The notes beneath the pieces were generated by a model. The model was not told where the DNA came from, searched no databases, and saw only the letters and a list, made by a program, of their open reading frames with translations. This document shows positions 1 through 7,837 of a DNA stretch of 64,000 bases, piece after piece (within the stretch, counting starts at the first letter, position 1; each line of letters begins with the position of its first letter). This DNA comes from Fulvivirga sediminis (GTDB lineage Bacteria > Bacteroidota > Bacteroidia > Cytophagales > Cyclobacteriaceae), in assembly GCF_016757215.1 (NCBI RefSeq), contig NZ_JAESIY010000010.1, positions 1-64,000 of the forward strand, given 5' to 3'. Both the position numbers and the translations under genes were made by a program.

Positions 1-63
1 AGTATTATGATAGTAAAGATTTTAGATTTCATGTTGTAGTTCAGTTTTAAGGTTTTTAAAAGA

Positions 64-213
64 TTAATCCCATTGATGCGGATCCATAGAGTCAGATCCC
101 TGTCCTTTGTATTTGTTGTTGTATTGAGAAGGTTCTATTTCTTCTTCGCTGCAGCTGTAAATTAAGGTGGATAAGAAAAGGATAGTTAAAATTGTAATTA
201 GTTTTGTTTTCAT
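64..213 (-). CDS. small 49-aa predicted lipoprotein
   Basis: Short open frame read by eye: ATG at 213-211, TAA at 66-64. The product starts MKTKLITILTILFLSTL and then has IYSC, a lipobox-like motif with Cys21, followed by an acidic, polar tail (SEEEIEPSQ...) ending in DPHQWD. This is the classic layout of a tiny Bacteroidota lipoprotein: basic N-terminus, hydrophobic stretch, lipidated Cys, short unstructured tail. It lies divergent from the downstream sensor kinase. I recognise no family and can assign no function. It could be a chance frame, but a complete lipoprotein signal in so short an ORF argues for a real gene. Confidence 0.6.
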   Translation of the reverse strand: MKTKLITILTILFLSTLIYSCSEEEIEPSQYNNKYKGQGSDSMDPHQWD

Positions 214-378
214 ATTATATTGGACTTTGGTTTGTTTTTTTATTTATTATATTTTATAAAAACACATAGTGAATCTTACATTACTATTTTTATGTGTTTG
301 TTTGTTCAAAATTGTATTGTTGCAAATATTAGGGTTTCAGATAGTAATAAATTTATAAATCATGACTAGATCTTACAA

Positions 379-2445
379 GTGTACAGAATAGTTATATATA
401 ATTGTATTTGTCTAATGTTGTGGTGCGGTTCAAGTCATGTCAAATGCTGTGCGCAAGACATTGATAGTCTTTGGAGTAAGAAGTCTAGCCTAACTGAAGG
501 AGATCAGGCGTCACTCTATATGGAGTTTTTTAAATATTATAGAGAGGTTGATGAAGATAGTGCTCTTTTCTACGCTACAATTGCTAGTCAATTTGCCCTA
601 CGGAATACGGATTCTCTTCTCATGGTTAAGTCTCTTAATGCTAAAGGATATTTGTTAAAGGCTAGGGGAGATTATGAACGTGCCATTAATGATTACGAGG
701 AGGCATTGGATATAGCCATGAAACAAGGTTATAGTGATCAGATAAAGTATTTGCTTAACAATTTGGCTGTGGTTTATACTTTTTTCGGAAAGTATGATAA
801 GTCCTTAGAGTACCATTTCAAATCATTAAAAATACGAGAGGATGAAGGGGATGAGCTTGAGGTTTCGGTAGCGTTAAATAACATAGGACTTGTTTATTAT
901 AAGATTGGCGATAATGAGAAAGCTCTGCAGTATTTTCAGAGATCTTACGCGCTAAAAGAAAAGCAAGATATTAATTATGATGTAGAAAGAAATCTTATAA
1001 ATATAGGGTTAGCTTATATTGGTTTAGAACAAAATGAGAATGCCCAGGAAATTTTTTTAAAGCTAATAGATTGGTGTGGAGGGGAATGTGAGTCTCAGAT
1101 AGAAGTGGAGGCTTACTCCGGGCTTGGTGTTACCATGTTCAATGAAGAGGAATATGATGAATCACTGAAAGCATTTGATAAATGCTTGACGTTAGCCATG
1201 ACAGAGCAGAATTATATTTATGAAATAATAAGTTTTTACTACCTGAGTAGGATTTATATTATTCAAAATTCCTTTAATAAAGCCTTGCCTCTGCTAGATT
1301 CTGCCAATAGTTTAGTGGTTAAAACAGACGCTCAGGAGTGGAAAATGCAGATTAGTGATGTTTACTCAGATTTTTACTATAAAACTGGCGACTTTAAAAA
1401 AGCTTATGATTATCAGAGAAAATTCATAAATCTTAAAGATAGTTTGTTGGATGAGGAAGTGATTCAGAATCTGGCAGATATTCAGATTGAATATCAGGAA
1501 AGAGAAAATTTAGAAACTATCAGCATGCAGCAGTCCCAAATATCACGAGGAACTTCTTTGCTGCTTCTTTCTTCAATAATTATTTTTCTCGCGCTGGTTA
1601 TCCTTGTTATTTTATACAGGAATAACTTTCACAGGAAAAAAGTGAATGAAAAATTATCTGAAGCAAATAGAATAATCGAAAGTCAGAACCACCAGCTTAC
1701 TGATATTAATATGCAGTTGGAAGAAAAGGTTCGAGATAGAACTAAAGAGTTGAAAGATTCTAATGCTGCACTTTTGAAGTCAAATCATGAGTTGGATAAT
1801 TTTATTTATAAAACTTCGCATGATATAAGAGGCCCTTTAGCCACGTTGCAAGGGATTTGTAATGTGGCCCTTATTGATATTAAGGACACTAAGGCAGTTG
1901 ATTATTTTAAAAAGCTTGGAGGTACTGCAAAAAAACTCAATGAAATTCTTTCTAAATTATTGATTATTAATCAAATAAATAATTCGTTAGTCTCAGAAGA
2001 AAGAGTAGATTTCCATAGTTTAATTGAGCAAGTAGTAGCCAAGCAGAAGAAAAATGCATCAGGTAAGAAGGTTAAGATAATTAAGGAAATAGAGGCCAAC
2101 CTATACTTTAAAAGTGATGTAGAGTTGCTGAAGATAATTTTAAATAATCTTATAGGTAATGCCTTTAAGTTTTATAATACCTCTGGGCGTATAGATTCTT
2201 TTGTTCATATCACTATAAATAAGCGAAGGTCTGATGGTGTAGAAATAAGAGTCATAGACAATGGCATTGGTATAGAGGAGGAGGCATCCATGAAAATCTT
2301 TGAAATTTTCTCCAAAGCGTCAGAAATGGGGGATTCTGCGGGTTTAGGACTTTATTTAGTAAAACTCGCTGTAGAAAAACTGGAAGGACATATTTCTTTA
2401 AAAAGAACAGAAGAGGGATTCACATGCTTTACGGTCAGGTTTTGA
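379..2445 (+). CDS. TPR-repeat sensor histidine kinase
   Basis: Membrane sensor kinase of 688 aa. An N-terminal signal-like segment (about 1-25) is followed by several tetratricopeptide repeats (about 40-370, with AxxYxxLG- and KALxYxxRS-type repeats), one transmembrane helix (about 394-412), a coiled coil (about 415-465) and a kinase core. The phospho-acceptor is His481 in SHDIRGPL; the ATPase domain shows NNLIGNAF (N box), DNGIGI (G1) and GLGLYL (G2). The start is GTG at 379; a TAG stop lies in frame at 367, so the start cannot lie much further upstream. There is no receiver domain and no adjacent response regulator, so it is an orphan kinase here. The TPR sensor region is predicted to be periplasmic; its signal is unknown. 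Confidence 0.88.
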   Translation: MYRIVIYNCICLMLWCGSSHVKCCAQDIDSLWSKKSSLTEGDQASLYMEFFKYYREVDEDSALFYATIASQFALRNTDSLLMVKSLNAKGYLLKARGDYERAINDYEEALDIAMKQGYSDQIKYLLNNLAVVYTFFGKYDKSLEYHFKSLKIREDEGDELEVSVALNNIGLVYYKIGDNEKALQYFQRSYALKEKQDINYDVERNLINIGLAYIGLEQNENAQEIFLKLIDWCGGECESQIEVEAYSGLGVTMFNEEEYDESLKAFDKCLTLAMTEQNYIYEIISFYYLSRIYIIQNSFNKALPLLDSANSLVVKTDAQEWKMQISDVYSDFYYKTGDFKKAYDYQRKFINLKDSLLDEEVIQNLADIQIEYQERENLETISMQQSQISRGTSLLLLSSIIIFLALVILVILYRNNFHRKKVNEKLSEANRIIESQNHQLTDINMQLEEKVRDRTKELKDSNAALLKSNHELDNFIYKTSHDIRGPLATLQGICNVALIDIKDTKAVDYFKKLGGTAKKLNEILSKLLIINQINNSLVSEERVDFHSLIEQVVAKQKKNASGKKVKIIKEIEANLYFKSDVELLKIILNNLIGNAFKFYNTSGRIDSFVHITINKRRSDGVEIRVIDNGIGIEEEASMKIFEIFSKASEMGDSAGLGLYLVKLAVEKLEGHISLKRTEEGFTCFTVRF

Positions 2446-2538
2446 ATTGTTAAAATTCTTATTTTAAAGATGTAAACGGATAATTTGGATCTTTGCGGCT
2501 CTTTCTTTCTGGTTAGTTAATAAACAGCTAATAAATTT

Positions 2539-2546
2539 TATCTTTG
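2539..2546 (+). promoter_or_regulatory. Bacteroidota -7 box (TATCTTTG) before metG
   Basis: TATCTTTG fits the Bacteroidota -7 consensus TAnnTTTG exactly and lies 18 bases before the metG ATG, which implies a very short leader. No good TTTG is seen at the usual -33 distance (TTAG is present about 22 bases upstream), so this is a partial match. Confidence 0.4.
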
Positions 2547-2564
2547 CAGCATTAATTCTGATAA

Positions 2565-4658
2565 ATGATGCAAGATACTGATACGAACTTTAAAAGACAT
2601 ACTATTACTGCCGCATTACCATATGCCAATGGTCCAGTGCACATCGGACATTTGGCAGGGGTGTACGTGCCGGCTGATATTTATGTTAGATACCTGAAAA
2701 GTAAAAAGGAAGATGTAGTTTTTGTCTGCGGATCTGATGAGCACGGTGTTGCCATTACTTTAAGAGCAAAAAAAGAAGGGGTAACACCAAAAGAGGTCGT
2801 AGATAAATACCATACTTTGATAAAAGATTCCTTTGAGAAATTTGGGATCGATTTTGATATTTACTCAAGAACATCATCCGAGGTGCATAAGCAGACTTCA
2901 ATGGATATGTTCAAAAAGCTCTATGACAAAGGAGTATTCGAGGAGCAAACTTCTAAGCAATATTATGATGAAAAGAGTAATCTGTTTTTAGCAGATCGCT
3001 ATATCATAGGTACTTGTCCTAAGTGTGGCTATGATCAGGCGTATGGAGATCAATGTGAGAAGTGTGGTTCTTCGCTAAGTCCCGCAGAATTAATTAACCC
3101 TAAGTCGGCTTTAAGTGGAAATGAGCCTGTGCTAAAAGAAACTAAGCACTGGTATTTTCCTATGAATAACTATGAGCCATGGTTAAAAGAATGGATTCTG
3201 GAGGATCACAAAGAGTGGAAAGCCAATGTGTATGGTCAGTGTAAATCTTGGTTAGATGGTGGCTTAGCTCCTAGAGCTATGACTAGAGACCTAGATTGGG
3301 GAGTACCCGTGCCTGTAGAAGGAGCTGAAGGTAAGGTGCTATATGTGTGGTTTGATGCACCTATAGGATATATTTCCGCTACAAAAGAGTGGGCTGAGCA
3401 AAATGGTAAAAATTGGGAGACTTATTGGAAAGATAAAGACTCAAGGCTTTTACATTTTATAGGTAAAGATAATATTGTTTTTCATTGTATAATTTTCCCT
3501 AGCATACTGCATGTGGATGGCGATTACATATTGCCAGACAATGTTCCGGCTAATGAGTTTTTAAACCTGGAAGGTAATAAAATTAGTACCTCTAAAAACT
3601 GGGCGGTGTGGCTGCATGAGTTCTTAGATGATCTACCTGGAAAAGAAGATGTACTTAGGTATGTACTTTGTGCAAATGCGCCTGAGACAAAAGATAACGA
3701 TTTTACCTGGAAGGACTTTCAAACTCGTAATAACAGCGAGCTGGTGGCTATTTTTGGAAATTTCATCAATAGAGCCGTGGTGCTTACTAATAAATATTAT
3801 GACGGAGAGATTCCTGAAAAAGGAGAATTATTTGATATAGATAAAGAAACTATTGAGAAGGTTAAAGCCGCTCCTCAGAAAATAGCTAATGCACTCGATG
3901 CATTTAAATTTAGAGAGGCCTTATCTGAGTTTATAGATTTAGCAAGAACAGGAAATAAGTACTTGGCCGATACAGAGCCTTGGAAGCTTATCAAATCTAA
4001 CCCTAACAGGGTAAAGACTATTATGAATATTGGTCTTCAGATAGCCGCTAATTTGGCTATTGTGGGAGAACCATTTTTACCTAAAACGATCAATAAATTA
4101 AATGGCATTTTAAATTTCTCAGGAAAACTTTGGGCGGATGCAGGTTCTGTTGATCTATTACCAGAAGGACATAAAATAGGAGAGGCTGAGTTGTTGTTTG
4201 AGAAAATAGAAGATGACGTAGTACAAAAACAGATGGACAAATTGGAAGCAACTAAAAAATCTAATGAGCAAGAAGTTCAAGCTGCTGTCACTAAAGAGCA
4301 GGACGCGGCTCCAGTGGAAGTTAACGTGAAGGCTGAGATTAATTTTGATGATTTCATGAAAATTGACATTAGAGTTGGGACGATTCTGGAAGCGGAAAAA
4401 ATGCCAAAATCTAAAAAATTATTAAAGATGTTGGTAGATACGGGTATAGATAAAAGGACTATTTTAAGCGGCATAGCAGAGCATTACTCACCAGAGGAGG
4501 TGATAGGGCAGCAGGTGTCTGTTTTAGTGAATTTGGCTCCCAGAAAGATGATGGGGGTTGAGTCCCAAGGAATGATATTGATGGCAGAAGATACAGATGG
4601 GAAATTGAGATTTGTACAGCCATCAGAAAAAGTGAACCCTGGATCAGGAATAAGCTAG
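2565..4658 (+). CDS. metG: methionyl-tRNA synthetase with C-terminal tRNA-binding domain
   Basis: Charges tRNA-Met with methionine in the cytoplasm; 697 aa, full length for the long MetG form. Class I signatures: HIGH at residues 26-29 (PVHIGHLAG) and the KMSKS equivalent KISTS at about 339. A zinc knuckle with two CxxC pairs (CPKC and CEKC) lies near 150-165. The anticodon-binding helical domain is followed by a charged linker and a C-terminal OB-fold tRNA-binding (Trbp111-like) domain starting near 590 ([19 protein letters not shown]). It is a single-gene unit: a -7 box lies just upstream and an intrinsic terminator just downstream. Confidence 0.97.
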   Translation: MMQDTDTNFKRHTITAALPYANGPVHIGHLAGVYVPADIYVRYLKSKKEDVVFVCGSDEHGVAITLRAKKEGVTPKEVVDKYHTLIKDSFEKFGIDFDIYSRTSSEVHKQTSMDMFKKLYDKGVFEEQTSKQYYDEKSNLFLADRYIIGTCPKCGYDQAYGDQCEKCGSSLSPAELINPKSALSGNEPVLKETKHWYFPMNNYEPWLKEWILEDHKEWKANVYGQCKSWLDGGLAPRAMTRDLDWGVPVPVEGAEGKVLYVWFDAPIGYISATKEWAEQNGKNWETYWKDKDSRLLHFIGKDNIVFHCIIFPSILHVDGDYILPDNVPANEFLNLEGNKISTSKNWAVWLHEFLDDLPGKEDVLRYVLCANAPETKDNDFTWKDFQTRNNSELVAIFGNFINRAVVLTNKYYDGEIPEKGELFDIDKETIEKVKAAPQKIANALDAFKFREALSEFIDLARTGNKYLADTEPWKLIKSNPNRVKTIMNIGLQIAANLAIVGEPFLPKTINKLNGILNFSGKLWADAGSVDLLPEGHKIGEAELLFEKIEDDVVQKQMDKLEATKKSNEQEVQAAVTKEQDAAPVEVNVKAEINFDDFMKIDIRVGTILEAEKMPKSKKLLKMLVDTGIDKRTILSGIAEHYSPEEVIGQQVSVLVNLAPRKMMGVESQGMILMAEDTDGKLRFVQPSEKVNPGSGIS

Positions 4659-4684
4659 TAACTATAAGCTAATAATATAAATGA

Positions 4685-4716
4685 GGGTGTTTGGATTTTC
4701 TAAACACCCTTTTTTA
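4685..4716 (+). terminator. intrinsic terminator of metG
   Basis: An 8-bp stem (GGGTGTTT 4685-4692 with AAACACCC 4702-4709) and a 9-nt loop are followed by a T tract from 4710. It lies 26 bases after the metG stop and abuts the pth stop on the other strand. The minus-strand side lacks a T tract, so it works mainly in the plus direction. Confidence 0.75.
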
Positions 4717-5277
4717 TTAATCATTAAATTCGTTCATGGTTCTGGTGCCTCCAATGGTGCAAAAGGATAAAGTCATGTCAATCGCTTTGTCCATCATGAA
4801 AGGAAGCTCCTCAAATTCTTTTTTGGTGAATGGGCTAAGGACATAGTCAACTTGCTGTCCCTTTGCGTAATTGTCTCCAATACCCATTTTTAATCTAGAA
4901 TAGTTATTGCCTCCGGTAGTTTGTTCGATGTTCTTGAGACCGTTATGCCCGGCAGCTGACCCTTTCAATCGCAGGCGTAGGTTTCCGAAAGGAATAGCGA
5001 TGTCATCAACCAATACTAATAAATTCTCTTTCGGTATTTTAAGCTCATTAAGCCAGTAATTAATAGCTTTACCGCTGAGGTTCATATACGTGGTGGGCTT
5101 AATAAGGTGTATTTGTCTCGACTTATACTTAAATTCTGCTTTCTCTGCTAAGCGTTCATTATTGAACTTAAAACCATGCTCATCAGCCATCCTATCTAAT
5201 GTTAGAAACCCTATGTTATGCCTGGTTAGCTCATACTCAGCACCAATGTTTCCTAAACCTGCTATTAAGTATTTCAT
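4717..5277 (-). CDS. pth: peptidyl-tRNA hydrolase
   Basis: Releases tRNA from peptidyl-tRNA that drops off ribosomes; cytoplasmic. At 186 aa it has the usual length for the family. It starts MKYLIAGLGNIG; Asn10 and catalytic His20 (TRHNIGF) occupy the standard positions, with TTYMNLSG at about 62-69 and the conserved Asp in LVDDIAIPFG at about 92, then GSAAGHNGL. It follows rplY on the same strand, but a strong terminator lies between them, so pth probably depends on read-through or its own promoter. The prs-rplY-pth order is common in bacteria. Confidence 0.96.
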   Translation of the reverse strand: MKYLIAGLGNIGAEYELTRHNIGFLTLDRMADEHGFKFNNERLAEKAEFKYKSRQIHLIKPTTYMNLSGKAINYWLNELKIPKENLLVLVDDIAIPFGNLRLRLKGSAAGHNGLKNIEQTTGGNNYSRLKMGIGDNYAKGQQVDYVLSPFTKKEFEELPFMMDKAIDMTLSFCTIGGTRTMNEFND

Positions 5278-5310
5278 GCTTTTTTAAGATAATAAGGAGG
5301 TGTTTAAACT

Positions 5311-5341
5311 AAAAAATCCTGCTCGTGAAGAGCAGGATTTT
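5311..5341 (-). terminator. intrinsic terminator of rplY
   Basis: An 11-bp stem (5314-5324 with 5330-5340) with a 5-nt loop is followed on the minus strand by a T tract (A run 5311-5316). It sits just after the rplY stop and 34 bases before the pth start, so it separates rplY from pth. Confidence 0.75.
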
Positions 5342-5362
5342 CTTAAATAGATTTTTATAGAC

Positions 5363-5959
5363 TTATTCAGTCTCTTCTTCAGCTTCTTCAGTTTCGGTAG
5401 TTTGCTTACCTCTAAGTGCTCTAGGTATTTCTACTACAGCAACAGAAGCAATTTTAGTATCAAGAATCTCGAAGTTATCTTCAGGGATCTCTTGTACTTT
5501 TATAGCTTTTCCGAAGTCTAAGCCGCTAAGATCTACAGTAATATGCTCAGGCATATTTTTAGGAAGCGACTGAATTCTTAAATGTCTTCTTTTCTTGATA
5601 AGAGTACCCCCTTTGGCTACACCTGGAGATTCTCCTTCAAAGTGAACAGGAATGTCCATTTTAATGGTTTTTCCTTCGAAGATTTGCAAGAAGTCAACGT
5701 GAAGCATTACTTCACTTACTGGGTGAAACTGGATATCTTGTAAGATAGCCTGATACTCATCTCCCTCAATGTTCAAATGCACAAAGTGTGCTTCATCTGT
5801 GTACACTAATTCTCTAAAAAGAATCATTGGTGCATAAAAGTGTATCTGCTCATCACCACCATAAATTACGCAAGGAACATTTCCTTCTGCGCGCAACTTC
5901 TTGGAATCTGATTTGCCGAGATTTGCTCTTTTATACCCTATAACCTCAACTGTCTTCAT
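5363..5959 (-). CDS. rplY: 50S ribosomal protein L25/general stress protein Ctc
   Basis: Ribosomal protein of the long L25/Ctc type that binds 5S rRNA; 198 aa. The N-terminal L25 beta-barrel (about 1-90, with RANLGKSDSKKLRAEGNVPCV and the HFVHLNIEGDEYQAILQD region) is followed by the Ctc/TL5 C-terminal domain (about 95-180; HVDFLQI, VPVHFEG-like IPVHFEGESPGVAKGG) and a very acidic tail rich in Glu (TETEEAEEETE). It begins 35 bases after the prs stop on the same strand, so it is probably co-transcribed with prs. The identification is secure. Confidence 0.95.
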   Translation of the reverse strand: MKTVEVIGYKRANLGKSDSKKLRAEGNVPCVIYGGDEQIHFYAPMILFRELVYTDEAHFVHLNIEGDEYQAILQDIQFHPVSEVMLHVDFLQIFEGKTIKMDIPVHFEGESPGVAKGGTLIKKRRHLRIQSLPKNMPEHITVDLSGLDFGKAIKVQEIPEDNFEILDTKIASVAVVEIPRALRGKQTTETEEAEEETE

Positions 5960-5994
5960 TGTAATTATAATTTATATGTGAGTAAATAAAATTC

Positions 5995-6933
5995 TTAAGA
6001 GTTTATGAATAATGAGCTGATAGACTCATGATCATGTATTTTTCTTATTGCTTTAGCGAAAAGGTCAGAAACGCTCAGCACTTTTATCTTAGAGCACTTT
6101 TCCTCATCCTTTAAAGGAAGCGTGTCTGTGATTACTAGTTCTTCTAGTACTGAATTTTCTATGTTTTCGTAAGCTTTGCCTGATAGTATTGGGTGAGTAG
6201 CTACTGCTCTTACAGATTTAGCTCCTTTATCTTTTAAAAGGGCTGCTGCTTTGCAGATAGTGCCTCCTGTGTCTATGAGATCATCTACCATTACTACGTC
6301 TTTCCCTTCTACATCTCCAATAAGTCTCATAGAAGCTACTTCATTAGCCTTTTCACGGTACTTATCACAAACTACCATTTCTGCTCTAAAGAACTTAGCA
6401 AAGCTTCTTGTTCTTTTTACACCTCCCACATCAGGAGAGGCAAAAATGATATCCTCTAATTTCAGAGATCTGATATAAGGAATGAATATAGAAGTGCCAT
6501 CTAGGTGATCTAAAGGAATATCAAAAAATCCCTGGATCTGATCAGCATGAAGGTCGCAAGTCATGATTCTGTCTGCACCGGCAGCTGATAGTAGGTTAGC
6601 CATGAGTTTAGCTGCTATAGCCACTCTTGGTTTGTCCTTTCTGTCTTGTCGGGCATAACCGAAATAAGGAACTACTACCGTTACGTACTTAGCGCTCGCT
6701 CTTTTAGCAGCATCTATGAGTAAAAGTAATTCCAGAAAGTTATCGGCAGGAGGAAAAGTAGACTGTATCAAAAAGACGTCACTTCCTCTAACAGATTCAG
6801 TAAAGAATGGAGACATTTCGCCGTCACTAAATTTTTGAAGAGTGACTTCTCCTAAAGGCTTACCGTATGACTTAGCTATTTTTTCAGCCAAGTATTGAGT
6901 TGATTTTCCGGAGAAGATCTTTACTGATGACAT
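5995..6933 (-). CDS. prs: ribose-phosphate pyrophosphokinase
   Basis: Makes PRPP from ribose-5-phosphate and ATP for purine, pyrimidine, His, Trp and NAD synthesis; cytoplasmic hexamer. It has 312 aa, the normal length. The N-terminal segment VKIFSGKSTQYLAEKIAKS, the catalytic flexible-loop region PYFGYARQDRK, DLHADQIQGFF and the PRPP-binding loop VVMVDDLIDTGGTI are all intact. It follows tRNA-Gln on the same strand, with a terminator between them, and leads into rplY. Its own promoter was not recognised in the short gap. Confidence 0.97.
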   Translation of the reverse strand: MSSVKIFSGKSTQYLAEKIAKSYGKPLGEVTLQKFSDGEMSPFFTESVRGSDVFLIQSTFPPADNFLELLLLIDAAKRASAKYVTVVVPYFGYARQDRKDKPRVAIAAKLMANLLSAAGADRIMTCDLHADQIQGFFDIPLDHLDGTSIFIPYIRSLKLEDIIFASPDVGGVKRTRSFAKFFRAEMVVCDKYREKANEVASMRLIGDVEGKDVVMVDDLIDTGGTICKAAALLKDKGAKSVRAVATHPILSGKAYENIENSVLEELVITDTLPLKDEEKCSKIKVLSVSDLFAKAIRKIHDHESISSLFINS

Positions 6934-6961
6934 CTTTTTTAATTTGGCATTTTTTTAAAAC

Positions 6962-6989
6962 AAAAAAGGCGGACTATTAATGTCCGCCT
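6962..6989 (-). terminator. intrinsic terminator of tRNA-Gln
   Basis: On the minus strand an 8-bp GC-rich stem (6982-6989 with 6967-6974) is followed by a run of T (A run 6962-6967). It begins 4 bases after the tRNA 3' end, a typical tRNA-terminator arrangement, and ends 29 bases before prs. Confidence 0.8.
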
Positions 6990-6992
6990 GAG

Positions 6993-7065
6993 TTGCCCGA
7001 CTAGGGCTCGAACCTAGACTCTTCTGAACCAAAATCAGACGTGTTGCCAGTTACACCATCGGGCA
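6993..7065 (-). tRNA. tRNA-Gln (anticodon TTG)
   Basis: Folds as a complete 73-nt cloverleaf on the minus strand: acceptor TGCCCGA with TCGGGCA, D-arm GTGT/ACAC, anticodon stem TCTGA/TCAGA with loop TTTTGGT giving anticodon TTG (Gln, CAA/CAG), a 5-nt variable loop, T-arm CTAGG-TTCGAGC-CCTAG and discriminator A. CCA is not encoded. A TACTTTTG -7 box lies 28 bases upstream and a strong terminator immediately downstream. Confidence 0.95.
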
Positions 7066-7092
7066 ATCTTGTTTCCCTCATTTTTGGGAAGG

Positions 7093-7100
7093 CAAAAGTA
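7093..7100 (-). promoter_or_regulatory. -7 box (TACTTTTG) of tRNA-Gln
   Basis: On the minus strand TACTTTTG matches TAnnTTTG exactly, about 28 bases before the tRNA 5' end. A GTTTT sequence about 20 bases further upstream is a partial -33 match. The same octamer precedes purL. Confidence 0.5.
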
Positions 7101-7151
7101 GTATTAATTTTTAAAAATGAAAACTTCGGGGTGAAATTTTTTAAAAATATT

Positions 7152-7733
7152 TTACGGAGTCTGCGAAAGTATCTTTTTTCGCTCATCCATGAAGCCGTCA
7201 GCAAAGAATTGATACTTGTTTAGAATGGATTTTACAGCATTATTAATATCTCTTATGTCAGAAAAATTCACTCGGCCATAGTAGTCGGTGGCATAACCTT
7301 GCCAGATGGAGGCTTTCTGTTTTCTGTCAAAAATTTGAATGAGAAGGGTGCCTTCTTTCATGCCGATCTTTAGTTGGTTGTATTGGAGGTCTCGGTCTTG
7401 CCTGTTCATCCAATCTTCTATCTTGGGTTGGTCATAACCTCTGAAGTTAAGACTGTCTACGAATACGCGAAATGATAATAGTAAGTCTGGCTTGCTTTCT
7501 TTTCTTTTGTAGCCAAGAAATTTCATGTGAGAATCTATAGCCTTTTTAATGAGTTCGCCGTTAGAAGCTAGCTCTTCATTTTCAGCTTGTAATAAGAAGT
7601 CATAACTGCTGTATTTGTCAAACCTGCCTTTGTAGCTATAGTCATATTCTACAGGGAGTTCGCGGTAAGAGAAGCACGACACTAACATTAGAGAAAGTAT
7701 TCCGGTGGATAGGGTATGATAGCGTGATTTCAT
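7152..7733 (-). CDS. DUF4136-like lipoprotein
   Basis: Predicted lipoprotein of 193 aa. The signal ends in LMLVSC, placing the lipidated Cys at about residue 20. The mature part (ELPVEYDYSYKGRFDKYSSYDFL..., DSHMKFLGYKRKESKPDLLLSF, then KIGMKEGTLLIQIFDRKQK with IWQGYATDYYGR) follows the pattern I know from DUF4136 proteins, a family of small envelope lipoproteins of unknown function. It lies between purL and tRNA-Gln on the same strand; nothing nearby suggests a partner. Confidence 0.8.
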   Translation of the reverse strand: MKSRYHTLSTGILSLMLVSCFSYRELPVEYDYSYKGRFDKYSSYDFLLQAENEELASNGELIKKAIDSHMKFLGYKRKESKPDLLLSFRVFVDSLNFRGYDQPKIEDWMNRQDRDLQYNQLKIGMKEGTLLIQIFDRKQKASIWQGYATDYYGRVNFSDIRDINNAVKSILNKYQFFADGFMDERKKILSQTP

Positions 7734-7746
7734 AAGGAAGGGTTTT

Positions 7747-7788
7747 AAAACAGAGCCTAAATAAATATAATAAAATAGGCCCTGTTTT
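7747..7788 (-). terminator. possible terminator of purL
   Basis: A 12-bp stem (7777-7788 with 7747-7758, one G-U pair when read as minus-strand RNA) with an 18-nt loop lies between purL and the DUF4136 gene. The following T run is short. It could also act as an attenuator, since it ends only 14 bases before the next gene. Confidence 0.4.
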
Positions 7789-7837
7789 AATAATATTTCG
7801 TCTGAAATATATTATGAAATCCGCGAATTCAGTGTAG

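Noticed and set aside
7001-7204. 67-aa minus-strand frame overlapping tRNA-Gln
   Set aside because: Covers the tRNA gene and its promoter; not a credible protein.
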